Positions 47,496 to 57,666 of a stretch of DNA of 64,000 bases are shown piece by piece (position 1 is the stretch's first letter; every line of letters begins with the position of its first letter). This DNA is from Lachnospiraceae bacterium (lineage in GTDB: Bacteria > Bacillota > Clostridia > Lachnospirales > Lachnospiraceae). The DNA lies in NCBI GenBank assembly GCA_022774705.1, contig JALFLM010000129.1, positions 22,628 through 86,627 on the forward strand, given 5' to 3'. Under the pieces are notes generated by a model. That model was given only the letters and a program-made list of their open reading frames with translations. It made no database searches and was not told where the DNA came from. Made by a program: the position numbers and the translations under genes.

Positions 47496-49406
47496 TTACT
47501 GGTTTTTGGTCTTCTTCTTTTTCTTGTCTTTGTCTTTGTCCTTTTTACGTTTCTCTTTTGCCTTATCAGATACACCGGAGGGATCCTCGATTACCGGTTC
47601 TGTCTCCGCCGGCCCGGGAACCGGAGTTTCTTCCGGATACACGATGGAATCCATGCTGTACTTTGCAGCATACAGATCGTAAGCATTCTGATAGGTTTCT
47701 CCGCCGTGGTGATGCATCTGGTACTGGTATTCATGGGTGTCGAGGCCGCCCTTCTGAGCTGTCTGAATCTTGTTCAGCGCGATATTGGAACAGTGGTCGG
47801 AGATTCGTTCCAGGTTATTCAGAAGTTCCACAAAAGAGATACCACTCTGTATATTGCATTCATTATTCATCAGACGCTCAATATGTTTATCCTTCAGACC
47901 GGCCTGAAGCTCATCGATAACCTCTTCCAGAGGCTCTACCTGAAGCGCCAGATTCAGATCTCCGGTCTCCGTAGCCTGGACAGTGGTATTCAGAATGTCT
48001 GTAACAGCTTCGCAGATCATCTTCAGTTCTCCAAGGGCACGGGCTGAGAAGCTGACTCCGTTTTCATGGTCGTAAATGGCAACTTCCATAATATTGACAG
48101 CATGATCGCCGATACGCTCCAGATCGACCAGACTGTGAACCATTTCGCTGACGCGCAGGTTGTCCCTGTCGGTAATATCCAGCTGGTTGATGCGGACAAG
48201 ATAGTTGCTGACGCTGCTTTCGTATTTGTCCAGGAGCTGTTCGCGCTCGTTGATTTTGGCAATCACATCTTCCGAATAATTCTCGAACAGCATCAGAGAG
48301 TCACGGAAGCTTTTGTGAGCAAGATGAGCCATGGTAATGATAGCTTTGCGGCACTGTTCGATAGCCAGGTTGGGAGAAGTCAGCAGATGCTCGTTCAGAG
48401 AATCGAGAACCTTTTCTTCACCGGTGGTTTCGTCATCTTTGATAACCGCGTAGGCAAATTTGATAATAAAGTTAACACAGGGAAGCAGAATGAGACCTGT
48501 AACCAGATTGAAACAGGTGTGGAAATCTGCGATATTACCACGGTTTACAGTAGCGGTCCAGCAGTTAAATCCGAACAGTGACTGATATCCGTAGATGGCA
48601 GCCATGAAAATAAGCATACCGACCACGTTGTTGGTTACATCGATCAGCACGGCGCGCTTTGCAGGTTTTTTGCCGCCGATGCTTGCCAGAATAACGGTAA
48701 TGCACTTACCCACATTCATACCCAGGATAACGGGAACCATAACGTTGAAACGGATGGCACCGGTGGAACTGAGAGCCTGAATGATACCGACAGATGCAGA
48801 GGAGCTCTGCAGGAGAGCGGTAATGGCTGCACCGAGAAGAACGCCGAGAACCGGGTTGTCAAACATGAGAATCAGTTCCTGGAACCAGGGCATCTCCTTC
48901 AGGGGAGTCAGTGTATTCTCCATGGTACTGATACCGAAGAAGATCATACCGAGACCGAGGAAAAGGCTGCCGATATCCTTGCGCTTCCGGTCTTTGCAGA
49001 ACAGGATCAGGAAGGCGCCGATGGCAATCAGCACAGGTCCGAAGGAGGAGGGTTTCAGCATGGAAATGAGGATGCTTCCTCCACCCAGGTCTCCCAGACG
49101 GAGAATCTGAGCAGTGACCGTCGTACCGATATTGGCACCCATGATGACGGGAACTGCGTTGGGAAGACTGATGATTCCGGCATTTAAAAGTCCGAGAACC
49201 ATAATGGTAGTGGCAGAAGAACTCTGAATCACTGCGGTTACACCGGTACCCAGTAATATACCTTTAATACGGTTGCTGGTAAGTTTTTCCAGCAGTTTTT
49301 CAAGGCGTGCACCGGCAATTTTTTCGAGGGCGGTGCTTAAGAAATTCATACCGAACAGGAACAGACCGATCCCTGCCAGCAGAGGCAGAAAGTCAATAAG
49401 ATTCAT
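47496..49406 (-). CDS. Na/Pi cotransporter family protein with PhoU-like domain
   Basis: A 636-residue membrane protein. The NptA-type core has two inverted repeats carrying QSSS motifs: VIQSSSATTIMV in the first and LLQSSSASVGII in the second, with GANIGTTVTA and GMNVGKCITV. It probably imports phosphate with sodium. After the core, residues ~345-560 form a PhoU-like helical domain (HKSFRDSLMLFENYSEDVI, DLERIGDHAVNIMEVA, NLERISDHCSNIAL with the metal-binding E-RIGDH pattern). The end is an unusual Lys/Asp tail (KAKEKRKKDKDKDKKKKK). A GAAAGGGAAAGC site precedes the ATG. It is consistent with the sodium theme of the window. Confidence 0.92.
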   Translation of the reverse strand: MNLIDFLPLLAGIGLFLFGMNFLSTALEKIAGARLEKLLEKLTSNRIKGILLGTGVTAVIQSSSATTIMVLGLLNAGIISLPNAVPVIMGANIGTTVTAQILRLGDLGGGSILISMLKPSSFGPVLIAIGAFLILFCKDRKRKDIGSLFLGLGMIFFGISTMENTLTPLKEMPWFQELILMFDNPVLGVLLGAAITALLQSSSASVGIIQALSSTGAIRFNVMVPVILGMNVGKCITVILASIGGKKPAKRAVLIDVTNNVVGMLIFMAAIYGYQSLFGFNCWTATVNRGNIADFHTCFNLVTGLILLPCVNFIIKFAYAVIKDDETTGEEKVLDSLNEHLLTSPNLAIEQCRKAIITMAHLAHKSFRDSLMLFENYSEDVIAKINEREQLLDKYESSVSNYLVRINQLDITDRDNLRVSEMVHSLVDLERIGDHAVNIMEVAIYDHENGVSFSARALGELKMICEAVTDILNTTVQATETGDLNLALQVEPLEEVIDELQAGLKDKHIERLMNNECNIQSGISFVELLNNLERISDHCSNIALNKIQTAQKGGLDTHEYQYQMHHHGGETYQNAYDLYAAKYSMDSIVYPEETPVPGPAETEPVIEDPSGVSDKAKEKRKKDKDKDKKKKKTKNQ

Positions 49407-49620
49407 TTGCTTTCCCTTTCTTCTGGAAACTGCCGGTATGTCTCAGAAACTGCCCGCAGTTCCGGATATAAAATGTTTCAGTTTACACAAAATTTACCGG
49501 TTTTTTACAAAACCTTTGCGTACCTTTTAAATTTACATTTTTTGACGCCATATTGCAAGAAGAAATTGAGAAAAGTGTGAAGAAAGTTTCATCTTTGACG
49601 AATAGATGGGGAAAAGAGAG

Positions 49621-49660
49621 AAAAATCCCTGCAGACTTTGTGAAAAATCAACAGGGATTT
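49621..49660 (-). terminator. Terminator downstream of glyA on the minus strand
   Basis: On the minus strand AAATCCCTG (49660-49652) pairs with CAGGGATTT (49631-49623), and TT and T-rich sequence follow. A perfect 16-bp palindrome CAGGCGGCGCCGCCTG (49736-49751) lies between it and the glyA stop. The remaining 350-bp gap to the Na/Pi gene contains no gene, apart from a doubtful 21-codon ORF (49660-49725, minus). Confidence 0.75.
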
Positions 49661-49756
49661 CAGCTGTCCTTTTTCAGGATGCTTTCTTTCAGCCGCTTCA
49701 GTTCGGGCAGCATAATAGATAACATGGTGACATAGCAGGCGGCGCCGCCTGGTACA

Positions 49757-50995
49757 TCAGTAAAGCGGATATTTATCGGTGATGGATTTTACAATGGCAG
49801 CAGCCTTATCACGGGAGCCTGAAGGATCTTTCAGAGTCATGGCGATGGCATCTGCCACCAGAACCATATCTTCCTCTTTCAGGCCACGGGTGGTTGCAGC
49901 CGCTGTACCGAGGCGCACACCGCTGGTTACGGAAGGTTTTTCCGGATCATTGACAATGGCATTTTTATTGCAGGTAATATTTACCTGATCCAGAAGCTCT
50001 TCAGCAGCCTTGCCGGTGATGCCGGTTCCGCGCAGGTCCAGCAGCATCAGATGGTTGTCGGTGCCGCCGGAGCACAGCTTGAAACCGTGTTCCATGAGAC
50101 GGTTTGCCAGAGCCGAGGCGTTGGCCACGATCTGCTTTGCATATTCGGTAAAGGAAGGATCCAGTGCTTCCTTCAGGCATACTGCTTTGCCGGCGATGAC
50201 ATGCATGAGGGGACCGCCCTGAATACCGGGGAATACGGCTTTGTCAAATTTGAACTTTTCATTCATCTCGTTGCTGGACATAATCATGCCGCCGCGGGGA
50301 CCGCGCAGCGTCTTGTGAGTCGTGGTAGTGGTAACATGAGCGTAGGGAATAGGGCTCATGTGCTGACCGCCGGCTACCAGACCTGCGATGTGAGCAATAT
50401 CTGCCATCAGATAAGCCCCTGCTTCGTCGGCAATTTCGCGGAATTTTTTGAAATCAATGGCACGTGGATAGGCGGATGCACCGCAGACGATCAGTTTCGG
50501 GCGGGCTTCCAGAGCAATCCGGCGTACATCTTCGTAATCGATCACACCATCATCATTGACGCCGTAAGGCACCACATTAAAATATTTACCGGACAGATTG
50601 GCACTGCTGCCGTGGGACAGGTGGCCGCCGTGATTCAGATTCATTCCCATGACAGTGTCACCGGGGTTTAAAATGGCAAAAAATACTGCCATATTGGCCT
50701 GTGCGCCGGAATGAGGCTGCACATTCACATATTCACAGCCGAACAGCTTTTTAGCCCGTTCTCTGGCCAGATCTTCCACAACATCTACATGAACGCATCC
50801 TCCGTAATAACGGTGTCCCGGGTAGCCTTCCGCATATTTGTTGGTCAGCGGACTGCCCATGGCAGCCATGACAGCCTTACTTACAAAATTCTCGGAAGCA
50901 ATCAGCTCGATATTGCTGTTCTGTCTTCCGATTTCCTTCTGAATTGCCTCAGCAACCTCAGGATCTGTCATTACAACTTCATTAAAATCATACAT
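49757..50995 (-). CDS. glyA: Serine hydroxymethyltransferase
   Basis: A PLP enzyme interconverting serine and glycine with tetrahydrofolate, the main source of one-carbon units. The start at 50995 follows a GGGAGGAAAGTAATC site; a longer reading has no support. 412 residues, standard length. Motifs: [33 protein letters not shown], the PLP-lysine segment [15 protein letters not shown], and [13 protein letters not shown]. The C-terminus TDKYPLY is typical. It is transcribed from its own promoter; no folate or glycine riboswitch is seen. Confidence 0.97.
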   Translation of the reverse strand: MYDFNEVVMTDPEVAEAIQKEIGRQNSNIELIASENFVSKAVMAAMGSPLTNKYAEGYPGHRYYGGCVHVDVVEDLARERAKKLFGCEYVNVQPHSGAQANMAVFFAILNPGDTVMGMNLNHGGHLSHGSSANLSGKYFNVVPYGVNDDGVIDYEDVRRIALEARPKLIVCGASAYPRAIDFKKFREIADEAGAYLMADIAHIAGLVAGGQHMSPIPYAHVTTTTTHKTLRGPRGGMIMSSNEMNEKFKFDKAVFPGIQGGPLMHVIAGKAVCLKEALDPSFTEYAKQIVANASALANRLMEHGFKLCSGGTDNHLMLLDLRGTGITGKAAEELLDQVNITCNKNAIVNDPEKPSVTSGVRLGTAAATTRGLKEEDMVLVADAIAMTLKDPSGSRDKAAAIVKSITDKYPLY

Positions 50996-51059
50996 GATTA
51001 CTTTCCTCCCATATAAAAGCAGCCCGAAGGCATTAATCGCGCTGTGCGCAAGTGGTGTC

Positions 51060-51088
51060 ATTATATCACAGACAAATGTCCGTAGCAA
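51060..51088 (-). promoter_or_regulatory. Sigma-A promoter for glyA with a palindromic spacer
   Basis: On the minus strand TTGCTA (51088-51083) and TATAAT (51065-51060) are 17 bp apart with TGA before the -10. The spacer contains GACATTTGTC (51080-51071), an imperfect palindrome GACA-N2-TGTC, which may be an operator. Confidence 0.7.
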
Positions 51089-51167
51089 GAAAACAAATAC
51101 CTGAAAAATTTTGCATATTATGCGAAAAAACTGGGAAGTTGTTGCAATTTGCAAAGCATAACGGTAT

Positions 51168-51878
51168 TCATTCCTGTCTGAGCCTGAAAAGTTCTTCTTC
51201 GGTCAGCCTTCGGAAACTTCCCTCCGGAAGATTCTCATCAAGGACCAGGCTGCCCATAGTGAGGCGTTTCAGGCCGGTAACTTCACAGCCTGCGGCGTGA
51301 AACATGCGCTTGATCTGGTGGAAACGGCCTTCTCTGATGGTTACCAGTGCTTGATCTTCGCCCAGTGGTTTCAGCTCTGCCGGCAGGGTGATTTTTTCAT
51401 CTCCGATATCGATTCCTTTTCGGAAGGCTTCCACGGTTTCTTCCCTGATCCGGCCGTTCACACGCACAAAATATGTTTTATCCACATGGCGGCGGGGGGA
51501 CAGGAGGCGGTGTGACAGCGCCCCGTCATTAGTGATCAGGAGAAGACCTGTGGTGTCCTTATCCAGTCTTCCCACGGGAAACAGATCGGGCCGGCGGTCT
51601 CCGGGCGGGAGCAGATCAAGGACAGTACGATCATGATTGTCCCGCGTGGCAGATACAACGCCTGCCGGTTTATTCAGCATATAATAGACTTCCTGCTGCG
51701 AAGAAACTTCCTTTCCATCAAAACAGACCCGGTCGGAGGCCGGGTCTATTTTAAACTCAGGTTTTTTTACCATTTCTCCGTTTACAGAAACAAGACCCTT
51801 TTTCAGCAGCTGCCTGACCTCTGAACGGGTTCCCAGCTGTGAGTCTGCCAGAAATTTATCTAAACGGATCGATTTCAA
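51168..51878 (-). CDS. rsuA: RsuA-type pseudouridine synthase
   Basis: It isomerises a uridine in small-subunit rRNA (RsuA group, position equivalent to U516) or a related site. The 236 residues have an N-terminal S4 RNA-binding domain ([30 protein letters not shown]) and a catalytic domain with [16 protein letters not shown], in which the Asp of RLD is the catalytic residue, and [23 protein letters not shown]. The start has only a weak site. It begins 2 nt after the aspS stop, so it is probably co-transcribed with hisS and aspS. RluB/RluE assignments are possible. Confidence 0.9.
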   Translation of the reverse strand: MKSIRLDKFLADSQLGTRSEVRQLLKKGLVSVNGEMVKKPEFKIDPASDRVCFDGKEVSSQQEVYYMLNKPAGVVSATRDNHDRTVLDLLPPGDRRPDLFPVGRLDKDTTGLLLITNDGALSHRLLSPRRHVDKTYFVRVNGRIREETVEAFRKGIDIGDEKITLPAELKPLGEDQALVTIREGRFHQIKRMFHAAGCEVTGLKRLTMGSLVLDENLPEGSFRRLTEEELFRLRQE

Positions 51879-51880
51879 GA

Positions 51881-53722
51881 TTAATTCTCACTTTCAGGTG
51901 CCGTTTCTTCTGCAGCTGTTTCAGCAGCATCTGCATCAGTGGCTGTGGTTTCCAGGAACAGTTCTTCCAGCTGCTTCGGATCAACCGGTGAAGGTGCCTC
52001 GGACATCAGATCAGAAGCATCTTTTACCTTGGGGAAGGCAATTACTTCACGGATGCTGTCGGAGCCGGTCATCAGCATGATCATACGGTCCAGGCCGTAT
52101 GCCAGACCTGCGTGAGGCGGAACACCGTATTTGAATGCGTTGATCAGGAAACCGAACTGATTGTAAGCCTGCTCCTTTGTAAAGCCCAGTGCTTCAAACA
52201 TCTTTTCCTGAATGTCAGACTGGTGGATTCTGACAGAACCGCCGCCCAGTTCCACGCCGTTTAATACGATATCGTATGCTTTTGCACGTACACGACCGGG
52301 ATCGGTGTCGATGTACTGCAGATCCTCTTCCATGGGCATGGTAAAAGGATGATGCATGGCAACATAGCGGTTTTCCTCCTCGGAATACTCAAGGAGAGGG
52401 AATTCGGTGATCCATACGAAACGGAATTCATTATTGCCCTCCAGAATGCCCAGATTTTTAGCCAGTTCCAGACGGAGTGAACCCAGAATGTTGCAGACAT
52501 TCTTCTCTTTATCGGCAGCGAAGAACAGCAGATCGCCGGCTTTTGCGTTCATGGCATCGGCCAGAGCCTGAATTTCCTCCGGTTTCATGAATTTGGCGAA
52601 AGGACATTTGATGGTGCCGTCTGCATTGATCTGCATGTAAGCCAGACCTTTTGCGCCGATACCTTTTGCAAAATTCACATAGGCATCGATCTTCTTGCGG
52701 CCCAGACTTCCCTGACCTTCCACATTGATACCGCGGACAACGCCGCCTGCTTCCAGTGCACTTTTGAATACAACAAATTCACAGTCCTTTACGGTTTCGG
52801 ATACATCCCGGATCTCCATGCCGAAACGAAGATCGGGCTTATCGGAACCGAAACGTGCCATGGCTTCCGCATAAGGCATACGCTGGATGGGAAGCTGTAC
52901 GTCCACACCGCATACTTCCTTAAATACCTTCTGCAGCAGCCGTTCGTTAACATCGATAACATCGTCGATGTCAACAAAGGAGAGCTCCATATCGATCTGG
53001 GTAAACTCGGGCTGTCTGTCGGCACGCAGATCCTCGTCACGGAAACATCTTGCAATCTGGAAATAGCGGTCATAGCCGGAGCACATCAGCAGCTGCTTGA
53101 AAATCTGGGGTGACTGGGGCAGTGCGTAGAAGCTGCCGGGATGAACGCGGCTGGGAACCAGATAGTCCCGGGCACCTTCCGGTGTACTCTTGCACAGCAT
53201 GGGTGTTTCAATCTCCAGAAATCCCTCCTGAGTCATGAAATTGCGCACCAGAGTGGTAACCTGGCTTCTCAGCATCAGATTTCTCTGGAGATTGGGGCGG
53301 CGCAGGTCAAGATAACGGTATTTCAGACGGACTTCATCCCTGGTGCTGCAGTTCTCTTCAATGGGGAAAGGCGGTGTCTGTGATTCGGAAAGGATGCGCA
53401 GATCCTTTGCGATAATCTCGATACTGCCGGTTGTCATATTGGGATTGACTGCGCCGGAACGTTTTTCCACGGTACCGGTAACAGCAATTACGTATTCATT
53501 TCTTAACTGGCCGGCACGGGCAAACCCCTCGGCGCCGGTGGTTTCTTCGCTGAAAATCAGCTGCAGCAGACCGGAACGGTCTCTTAAATCGATAAAGATC
53601 AGGCTGCCCAGATTACGTCTCTTCTGGACCCAGCCCATAACAGTAACAGTTTCGCCGATGGCAGCATTGACCGTCTCGGCGCATCGATGGGTTCTGTGCA
53701 ACCCGCTCATAGATTCAGCCAT
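51881..53722 (-). CDS. aspS: Aspartyl-tRNA synthetase
   Basis: A class II synthetase charging tRNA-Asp. 613 residues, bacterial type: OB-fold anticodon domain ([25 protein letters not shown]), motif 2 ([29 protein letters not shown]), the GAD insertion, and motif 3 ([15 protein letters not shown]). The C-terminus has a short Ala/Thr/Glu tail ([21 protein letters not shown]) longer than in most species. An AGGAGGAAGTATT site supports the start. It lies 69 nt after hisS. Whether it also charges tRNA-Asn cannot be judged without knowing if asnS or gatCAB exist elsewhere. Confidence 0.97.
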   Translation of the reverse strand: MAESMSGLHRTHRCAETVNAAIGETVTVMGWVQKRRNLGSLIFIDLRDRSGLLQLIFSEETTGAEGFARAGQLRNEYVIAVTGTVEKRSGAVNPNMTTGSIEIIAKDLRILSESQTPPFPIEENCSTRDEVRLKYRYLDLRRPNLQRNLMLRSQVTTLVRNFMTQEGFLEIETPMLCKSTPEGARDYLVPSRVHPGSFYALPQSPQIFKQLLMCSGYDRYFQIARCFRDEDLRADRQPEFTQIDMELSFVDIDDVIDVNERLLQKVFKEVCGVDVQLPIQRMPYAEAMARFGSDKPDLRFGMEIRDVSETVKDCEFVVFKSALEAGGVVRGINVEGQGSLGRKKIDAYVNFAKGIGAKGLAYMQINADGTIKCPFAKFMKPEEIQALADAMNAKAGDLLFFAADKEKNVCNILGSLRLELAKNLGILEGNNEFRFVWITEFPLLEYSEEENRYVAMHHPFTMPMEEDLQYIDTDPGRVRAKAYDIVLNGVELGGGSVRIHQSDIQEKMFEALGFTKEQAYNQFGFLINAFKYGVPPHAGLAYGLDRMIMLMTGSDSIREVIAFPKVKDASDLMSEAPSPVDPKQLEELFLETTATDADAAETAAEETAPESEN

Positions 53723-53791
53723 AATACTTCCTCCTGCGGCGGCACGGAGGCCGCCGGCTATATCATCTCATATGCTTTTACTTATCTGTTT

Positions 53792-55039
53792 TTATCTGCT
53801 GAAAAATTCGCGGAAGGTTTCGTAGCCGTCTTTTGCAAGCTGTTCCTTCTGGAATTTCTTGTTCTTATTCATGGTTACGACCAGCACGCATTTGCCCTGT
53901 GCTCTTTCTTCTGCCGCTTCCTTCATGATCTGGCAGAGCTTTTCAGCGGGCATCTTTTTCTCAATCAGGTAGGCAATCTTTTCCGACTGACCGGGCACCT
54001 GGAAGCCGTGATCCATCAGCAGTGTGACGATTCGTTCAAAACCGATGGAGAAACCGCAGGCGCAGGTCTCCTTGCCTGTGAATTTGCCGATCATACGGTC
54101 GTAGCGGCCGCCGCCGGCAACAGAGCTGCCGAAATCAGGCATCTCGATTTCGAAAATAGTACCTGTGTAATAGGACATACCTCTTACCAGTGTGGGATCA
54201 AATACGATATCATATGCGGTGGCCTGTGTCTGTTTTACACTGGACATGATGGTTGTCAGGCTTTCTGCTGTTTCAGCAGCCAGACAGTCACCCAGTTCTT
54301 CCTTCAGCCAGCCTACAGGATCTTCCTGATTCTCCAGTTTTGTGAACAGATCAAGATATCTGTCGATGGAAACAGGATCGAATCCGCTTTCCATCAGCTC
54401 ATTCTTCACACCTTCAAGGCCGATCTTGTCCATCTTGTCCAGAATGATGAAGATTTTGTCATAGGATTCTTCTGAAAAACCGCTCCATGATGCCATGGCT
54501 TTCAGCACACCGCGGTCGTTGATGCGGACCTTGAAGTTGTCAAACAGCTTACCCAGCAGTGTGGTGGTAGCTGTGATCAGTTCGATCTCAGCCAGACAGG
54601 TGGGATCGCCCAGAATATCGATATCACACTGATAAAACTGACGGAAACGTCCCTTCTGGGGGCGCTCTGCTCTCCATACCGGTCCGATCTGCAGTGCTTT
54701 GAAAGGAGCAGGCAGCTGATTGGAGTTGTTGGAGTAGTAGCGGGACAGAGGAACGGTCAGATCGTAGCGAAGACCGCCGTCTACCAGATCCTGCTCGCCG
54801 GAAGCAGTTTCAAGATTCAGCTTTTCGCCGCGCTTTAGGATCTTGAAAATCAATTTTTCATTGTCACCGCCCTGTTTGCTGCAAAGATTTTCAATGTGTT
54901 CAACACAGGGGGTTTCTATCGGGGTAAAGCCGAAGCTTTTATATGTTTCCTTGATCAGACCGATTACGTAATCCCGGATCTGCATCTCCGCGGGCAGAAT
55001 ATCTTTCATACCGGTAACCGGTTTTTTAACCATAGCCAT
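53792..55039 (-). CDS. hisS: Histidyl-tRNA synthetase
   Basis: A class II synthetase charging tRNA-His; 415 residues. Motifs: GMKDILPAEMQIRDYV (start of motif 1 region), RYDLTVPLSRY, motif 2 (KALQIGPVWRAERPQKGRFRQFYQCDID), LVRGMSYYTGTIFEIEM, and GRYDRMIGKF followed by GFSIGFERIV (motif 3). The last part is the anticodon-binding domain (KIAYLIEKKM). The start at 55039 has the unusual leader described in the next entry. Probable first gene of a hisS-aspS-rsuA operon. No T-box leader is visible. Confidence 0.97.
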   Translation of the reverse strand: MAMVKKPVTGMKDILPAEMQIRDYVIGLIKETYKSFGFTPIETPCVEHIENLCSKQGGDNEKLIFKILKRGEKLNLETASGEQDLVDGGLRYDLTVPLSRYYSNNSNQLPAPFKALQIGPVWRAERPQKGRFRQFYQCDIDILGDPTCLAEIELITATTTLLGKLFDNFKVRINDRGVLKAMASWSGFSEESYDKIFIILDKMDKIGLEGVKNELMESGFDPVSIDRYLDLFTKLENQEDPVGWLKEELGDCLAAETAESLTTIMSSVKQTQATAYDIVFDPTLVRGMSYYTGTIFEIEMPDFGSSVAGGGRYDRMIGKFTGKETCACGFSIGFERIVTLLMDHGFQVPGQSEKIAYLIEKKMPAEKLCQIMKEAAEERAQGKCVLVVTMNKNKKFQKEQLAKDGYETFREFFSR

Positions 55040-55078
55040 AAGTTTTCATGCCACTCAGAATGAGTGGACTCTCCTTTC
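55026..55078 (-). promoter_or_regulatory. hisS leader: hairpin between Shine-Dalgarno site and start, with overlapping 7-codon ORF
   Basis: On the minus strand GAAAGGAG (55078-55071) is followed by the hairpin CCACTCA-TTC-TGAGTGG (55067-55051), then ATG AAA ACT TAT GGC TAT GGT TAA (55049-55026). This 7-codon frame overlaps the hisS ATG at 55039 in another phase. With the hairpin folded, the Shine-Dalgarno site comes close to the short frame; without it the spacing to hisS is too long. Confidence 0.5.
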
Positions 55079-55110
55079 ATGATATTTATCCTATTGCCAT
55101 CAATCTATAA

Positions 55111-55139
55111 ATTATAGTAAAAATACAGAAGAGATGCAA
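55111..55139 (-). promoter_or_regulatory. Sigma-A promoter for hisS-aspS-rsuA
   Basis: On the minus strand TTGCAT (55139-55134) and TATAAT (55116-55111) are 17 bp apart. Transcription would begin near 55104. Confidence 0.8.
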
Positions 55140-55230
55140 GGGGGAAATGAAAAAATAGCACGGATTCAGCTTTTTTTGAAAAGAGAGATATGAATTCCCC
55201 GGCCCGAAGCTCTGAACAGCCTGTCCTCCA

Positions 55231-56004
55231 TTACAGCCGATAGTAGCCTGTCGGGCAGCAGCAGAGGTTGCAGAAAAGATTCAGAAGGCACATATTCATA
55301 CACCAGCGGCTCATGTCATTGGTGCCGGAGCGGTACTGGCCGCCCATATTGTTGTACCACTGTCCTCCGCCCTGAAGCTGGTCCAGAAGCGCCTTGTACT
55401 GATAATTGGAGGGATCCATGGCGACAGCCTGCTTTGCATGTTCCAGTGCGGTGATATTGTTGCCCAGCCGCTGGTTGGCGAAAGCGCTGAGATAATACCA
55501 GTGCGCCGGCCGGTCCGACATTCCGTTCAGCACATTGATTGCTTCATCGTAATAGCCGCTGTTGATGTAATTGGCTGCTGCCTGCAGATGGGAATTGGTC
55601 GCACTGCCGGAAGAATAGTTCCCCTGGCTGCTCCTGCCGTTCTGCTGTTCATAGCCGCCGAAGCCGCCAAAACCGCCGAACCAGTCATCGAAGCCACCCT
55701 GACCGTTATACTGTCCCTGACCGCCGTATTGTCCCTGGCTGCCGTAGCCACCATTCTGACCGCGGCTGCTGCCGGGACCGTAGGGACCTCTCTGAGCAGA
55801 ACGTCCGCCGTGTTCCTTCTCGTCCATAATCTGCTGGTAGGCCTGCTGGATATCCTTGAATTTTTCCTCTGCCTGGGCCGCGTTGGGATTATTGATATTG
55901 GCATCGGGGTGATACTTGCGGCTGAGGGTTCGGTAAGCCTTTTTGATCTCATCGGTGGTTGCATCTCTTGATACTCCAAGCACCTCATAAGGGTCTGTAA
56001 ACAT
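55231..56004 (-). CDS. J-domain protein with Gly/Gln-rich linker and Cys-rich C-terminus
   Basis: A 257-residue DnaJ-like co-chaperone. The J-domain (4-62) has [31 protein letters not shown] with the HPD motif intact. Residues ~70-130 are a low-complexity Gly/Gln/Tyr/Ser stretch with repeats such as [19 protein letters not shown]. Residues ~135-205 form two TPR-like helix pairs ([47 protein letters not shown]). The end is Cys-rich ([24 protein letters not shown]), with no canonical DnaJ zinc finger. It is therefore a class-C type J protein, and its Hsp70 and client are unknown. The DUF5685 gene lies 2 nt upstream in the same operon. The Cys-rich end may bind metal or the membrane. Confidence 0.88.
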   Translation of the reverse strand: MFTDPYEVLGVSRDATTDEIKKAYRTLSRKYHPDANINNPNAAQAEEKFKDIQQAYQQIMDEKEHGGRSAQRGPYGPGSSRGQNGGYGSQGQYGGQGQYNGQGGFDDWFGGFGGFGGYEQQNGRSSQGNYSSGSATNSHLQAAANYINSGYYDEAINVLNGMSDRPAHWYYLSAFANQRLGNNITALEHAKQAVAMDPSNYQYKALLDQLQGGGQWYNNMGGQYRSGTNDMSRWCMNMCLLNLFCNLCCCPTGYYRL

Positions 56005-56006
56005 AA

Positions 56007-56912
56007 TTATTTCCTTTCTTTCGACAGGCTGTTTCCTGAATCTTCCGATATATGCTTCTGCGCATGTTTCTCCGAATTACGTTTGTTCAGGATCAGCTCA
56101 TACCGGGTCCAGATCCCGGAGTAAATGATATTGCGCAGGATCTCCACATCTTCGATCAGCGGAAGCCGTTCAAAATGCGCTGCGCAGTCTGCCATCACCA
56201 CAGTCATATAGCTGCGGCAGATCTCATTGAAATGGTCGGAATCTTCTTTATAAATGGGAAGCAGCGGGTTATACTTTCCCTCTGCCTGATCTTTTTCAAT
56301 ATCCTCCCAGGCATCCATCAGATAGATGAATTTGCCCAGATAAAAACCGAGCGCTGTAAGTTCATCGGTCCATTCATCGTTTACCGGAGTGAAAATCTCA
56401 GCGATGATATGGCCGGAGAAGCCGGACATCCTGTCCAGGTCGGTACAGTTCTGTGCTTCCAGTTCATGGAGCTGAGAAAGACAGTGTTCCATCCGTTCGA
56501 TTTTGCCGGGATATTGCAGCCTCAGTTTTTTAAATGCTTTCCGGTACAGCGTGAAAAGGGCACTGCCTGCCGCTTTTTCCTTTATATTTCCGGCATCGAG
56601 AATATTGTCCTGCGCCATATACAGGGTACAGAGCATATTCATGTCGGCACCGTAATCAGAAAAACGGTTGCGCAGCTCCAGATGCTTATGCAGCGGATGA
56701 AGGGCGCAGGATACCCGTCGTTCCTGCGTATCCGGCTCATAAAGGCTGGTAAGCAGCATAACCAGAAAAGTAATATCATAAGAAAGACTTAACCGGGAAC
56801 TGACACCGTAATTGTTCTTCAGGCTGCGGCAAAGACCGCAGTAAAAGCCCCGGTAGCGGGTGTATTCACGGATCTTCAGTTCCTGCTGGTTGACATTGAC
56901 ATAGCCAAACAT
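56007..56912 (-). CDS. DUF5685 family protein
   Basis: A 301-residue, mostly helical protein. The N-terminus has [15 protein letters not shown] with a CxxC pair, followed by [21 protein letters not shown] and a His/Cys-containing stretch ([12 protein letters not shown]). Later [32 protein letters not shown] has the DAxxDIxxD pattern seen in DUF5685 proteins and resembles a prenyl/terpenoid-synthase helix, although no second Asp motif is evident. Function unknown. An AGGAGGTTATTTT site precedes the ATG. It is next to and transcribed with the J-domain protein (2 nt gap), suggesting that the J protein serves this protein or its complex. Confidence 0.8.
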   Translation of the reverse strand: MFGYVNVNQQELKIREYTRYRGFYCGLCRSLKNNYGVSSRLSLSYDITFLVMLLTSLYEPDTQERRVSCALHPLHKHLELRNRFSDYGADMNMLCTLYMAQDNILDAGNIKEKAAGSALFTLYRKAFKKLRLQYPGKIERMEHCLSQLHELEAQNCTDLDRMSGFSGHIIAEIFTPVNDEWTDELTALGFYLGKFIYLMDAWEDIEKDQAEGKYNPLLPIYKEDSDHFNEICRSYMTVVMADCAAHFERLPLIEDVEILRNIIYSGIWTRYELILNKRNSEKHAQKHISEDSGNSLSKERK

Positions 56913-57003
56913 AAAATAACCTCCTGCGGATCTTACCGTGTCAGATTAATATTCGGATTCACACTATAACGATATAAACTGGCATGATGCAGATCTGCCT
57001 GGA

Positions 57004-57444
57004 TCAGGTGCGTTTTTTGAATTCTGTATGACATTTGGGACAGGTAATCATGATCGTACCTTTGCCTTTGGGAACGCGCACCTTCTGTTTGCAGTTGGGG
57101 CAGCGGAAGATCTTTTTAGTTTTATCTTTCGGTGTATACCAGGAACTTTTCCGGCTGCCGGAATAACTCTGGCTGCCTGTATAATAGGTTTTGCGTCCGA
57201 AACGTGACATGATACGGTCCTTCAATCTCAGAAATGCTTCATTCTCACGGTAACGGTCTTCCTGTCTGCGTGACATACAGCGGTAAAGACCGCTGAAAAG
57301 CAGTACGTAGGTAAAAAAAGAGAAAAATTTCGGAAAGATAAACATGGAAAGCACGGCGCAGATCAGGGCTCCCCACATCAGCACGCGGTTCAGGTCATCA
57401 TTGCCGTAGCGGCCATACATAAAACGGTTGAATTTGTCTCTCAA
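57004..57444 (-). CDS. Small membrane protein with C-terminal zinc ribbon
   Basis: A 146-residue protein. Two transmembrane helices (about 22-39 and 42-58) follow a short N-terminus ([21 protein letters not shown]). A basic/Ser-Tyr-rich linker leads to a C-terminal zinc ribbon [28 protein letters not shown] with two CPxC knuckles. It probably anchors a nucleic-acid- or protein-binding zinc ribbon to the inner face of the membrane. The name and role are unknown. It is the first gene of the operon with DUF5685 and the J protein and has a consensus promoter. A GAAAGGGTG site is used. Confidence 0.8.
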   Translation of the reverse strand: MRDKFNRFMYGRYGNDDLNRVLMWGALICAVLSMFIFPKFFSFFTYVLLFSGLYRCMSRRQEDRYRENEAFLRLKDRIMSRFGRKTYYTGSQSYSGSRKSSWYTPKDKTKKIFRCPNCKQKVRVPKGKGTIMITCPKCHTEFKKRT

Positions 57445-57551
57445 ATAAATGCACCCTTTCTAACGATAGATATACGTGATAGATATACGGTAACTGTTCA
57501 GAGCCGGTTCTGCAGCCTGCCTTTGAAGAGTTACAAATTACGATATTACAA

Positions 57552-57579
57552 ATTATAGCAAATTGTTTTTACGTGTCAA
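57552..57579 (-). promoter_or_regulatory. Sigma-A promoter for the zinc-ribbon / DUF5685 / J-protein operon
   Basis: On the minus strand TTGACA (57579-57574) and TATAAT (57557-57552) are consensus hexamers 16 bp apart. Confidence 0.85.
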
Positions 57580-57666
57580 TCTTTCAGAAGATTTACATAA
57601 AATATTAAGAATTTGAACACAGTATGTTCACAAAAAAACTTAAAAATATTGTAACAGTTCAGTGCA

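Noticed and set aside
49736-49751. 16-bp GC palindrome after glyA as a transcription terminator
   Set aside because: No loop-size spacing and no T-run; the real terminator lies further downstream at 49621-49660.
50996-51167. Glycine or folate riboswitch before glyA
   Set aside because: The leader after the mapped promoter is under 70 nt and shows no aptamer landmarks.
55040-55230. T-box leader before hisS-aspS
   Set aside because: No AGGGTGGNACCGCG-type T-box sequence or specifier loop is visible; the leader from the promoter is only about 65 nt.
57612-57635. GAAC-like inverted repeat GAACACAGTATGTTC near the minus-strand promoter
   Set aside because: The GAAC and GTTC halves are 7 bp apart rather than 4, so it is not a LexA box.
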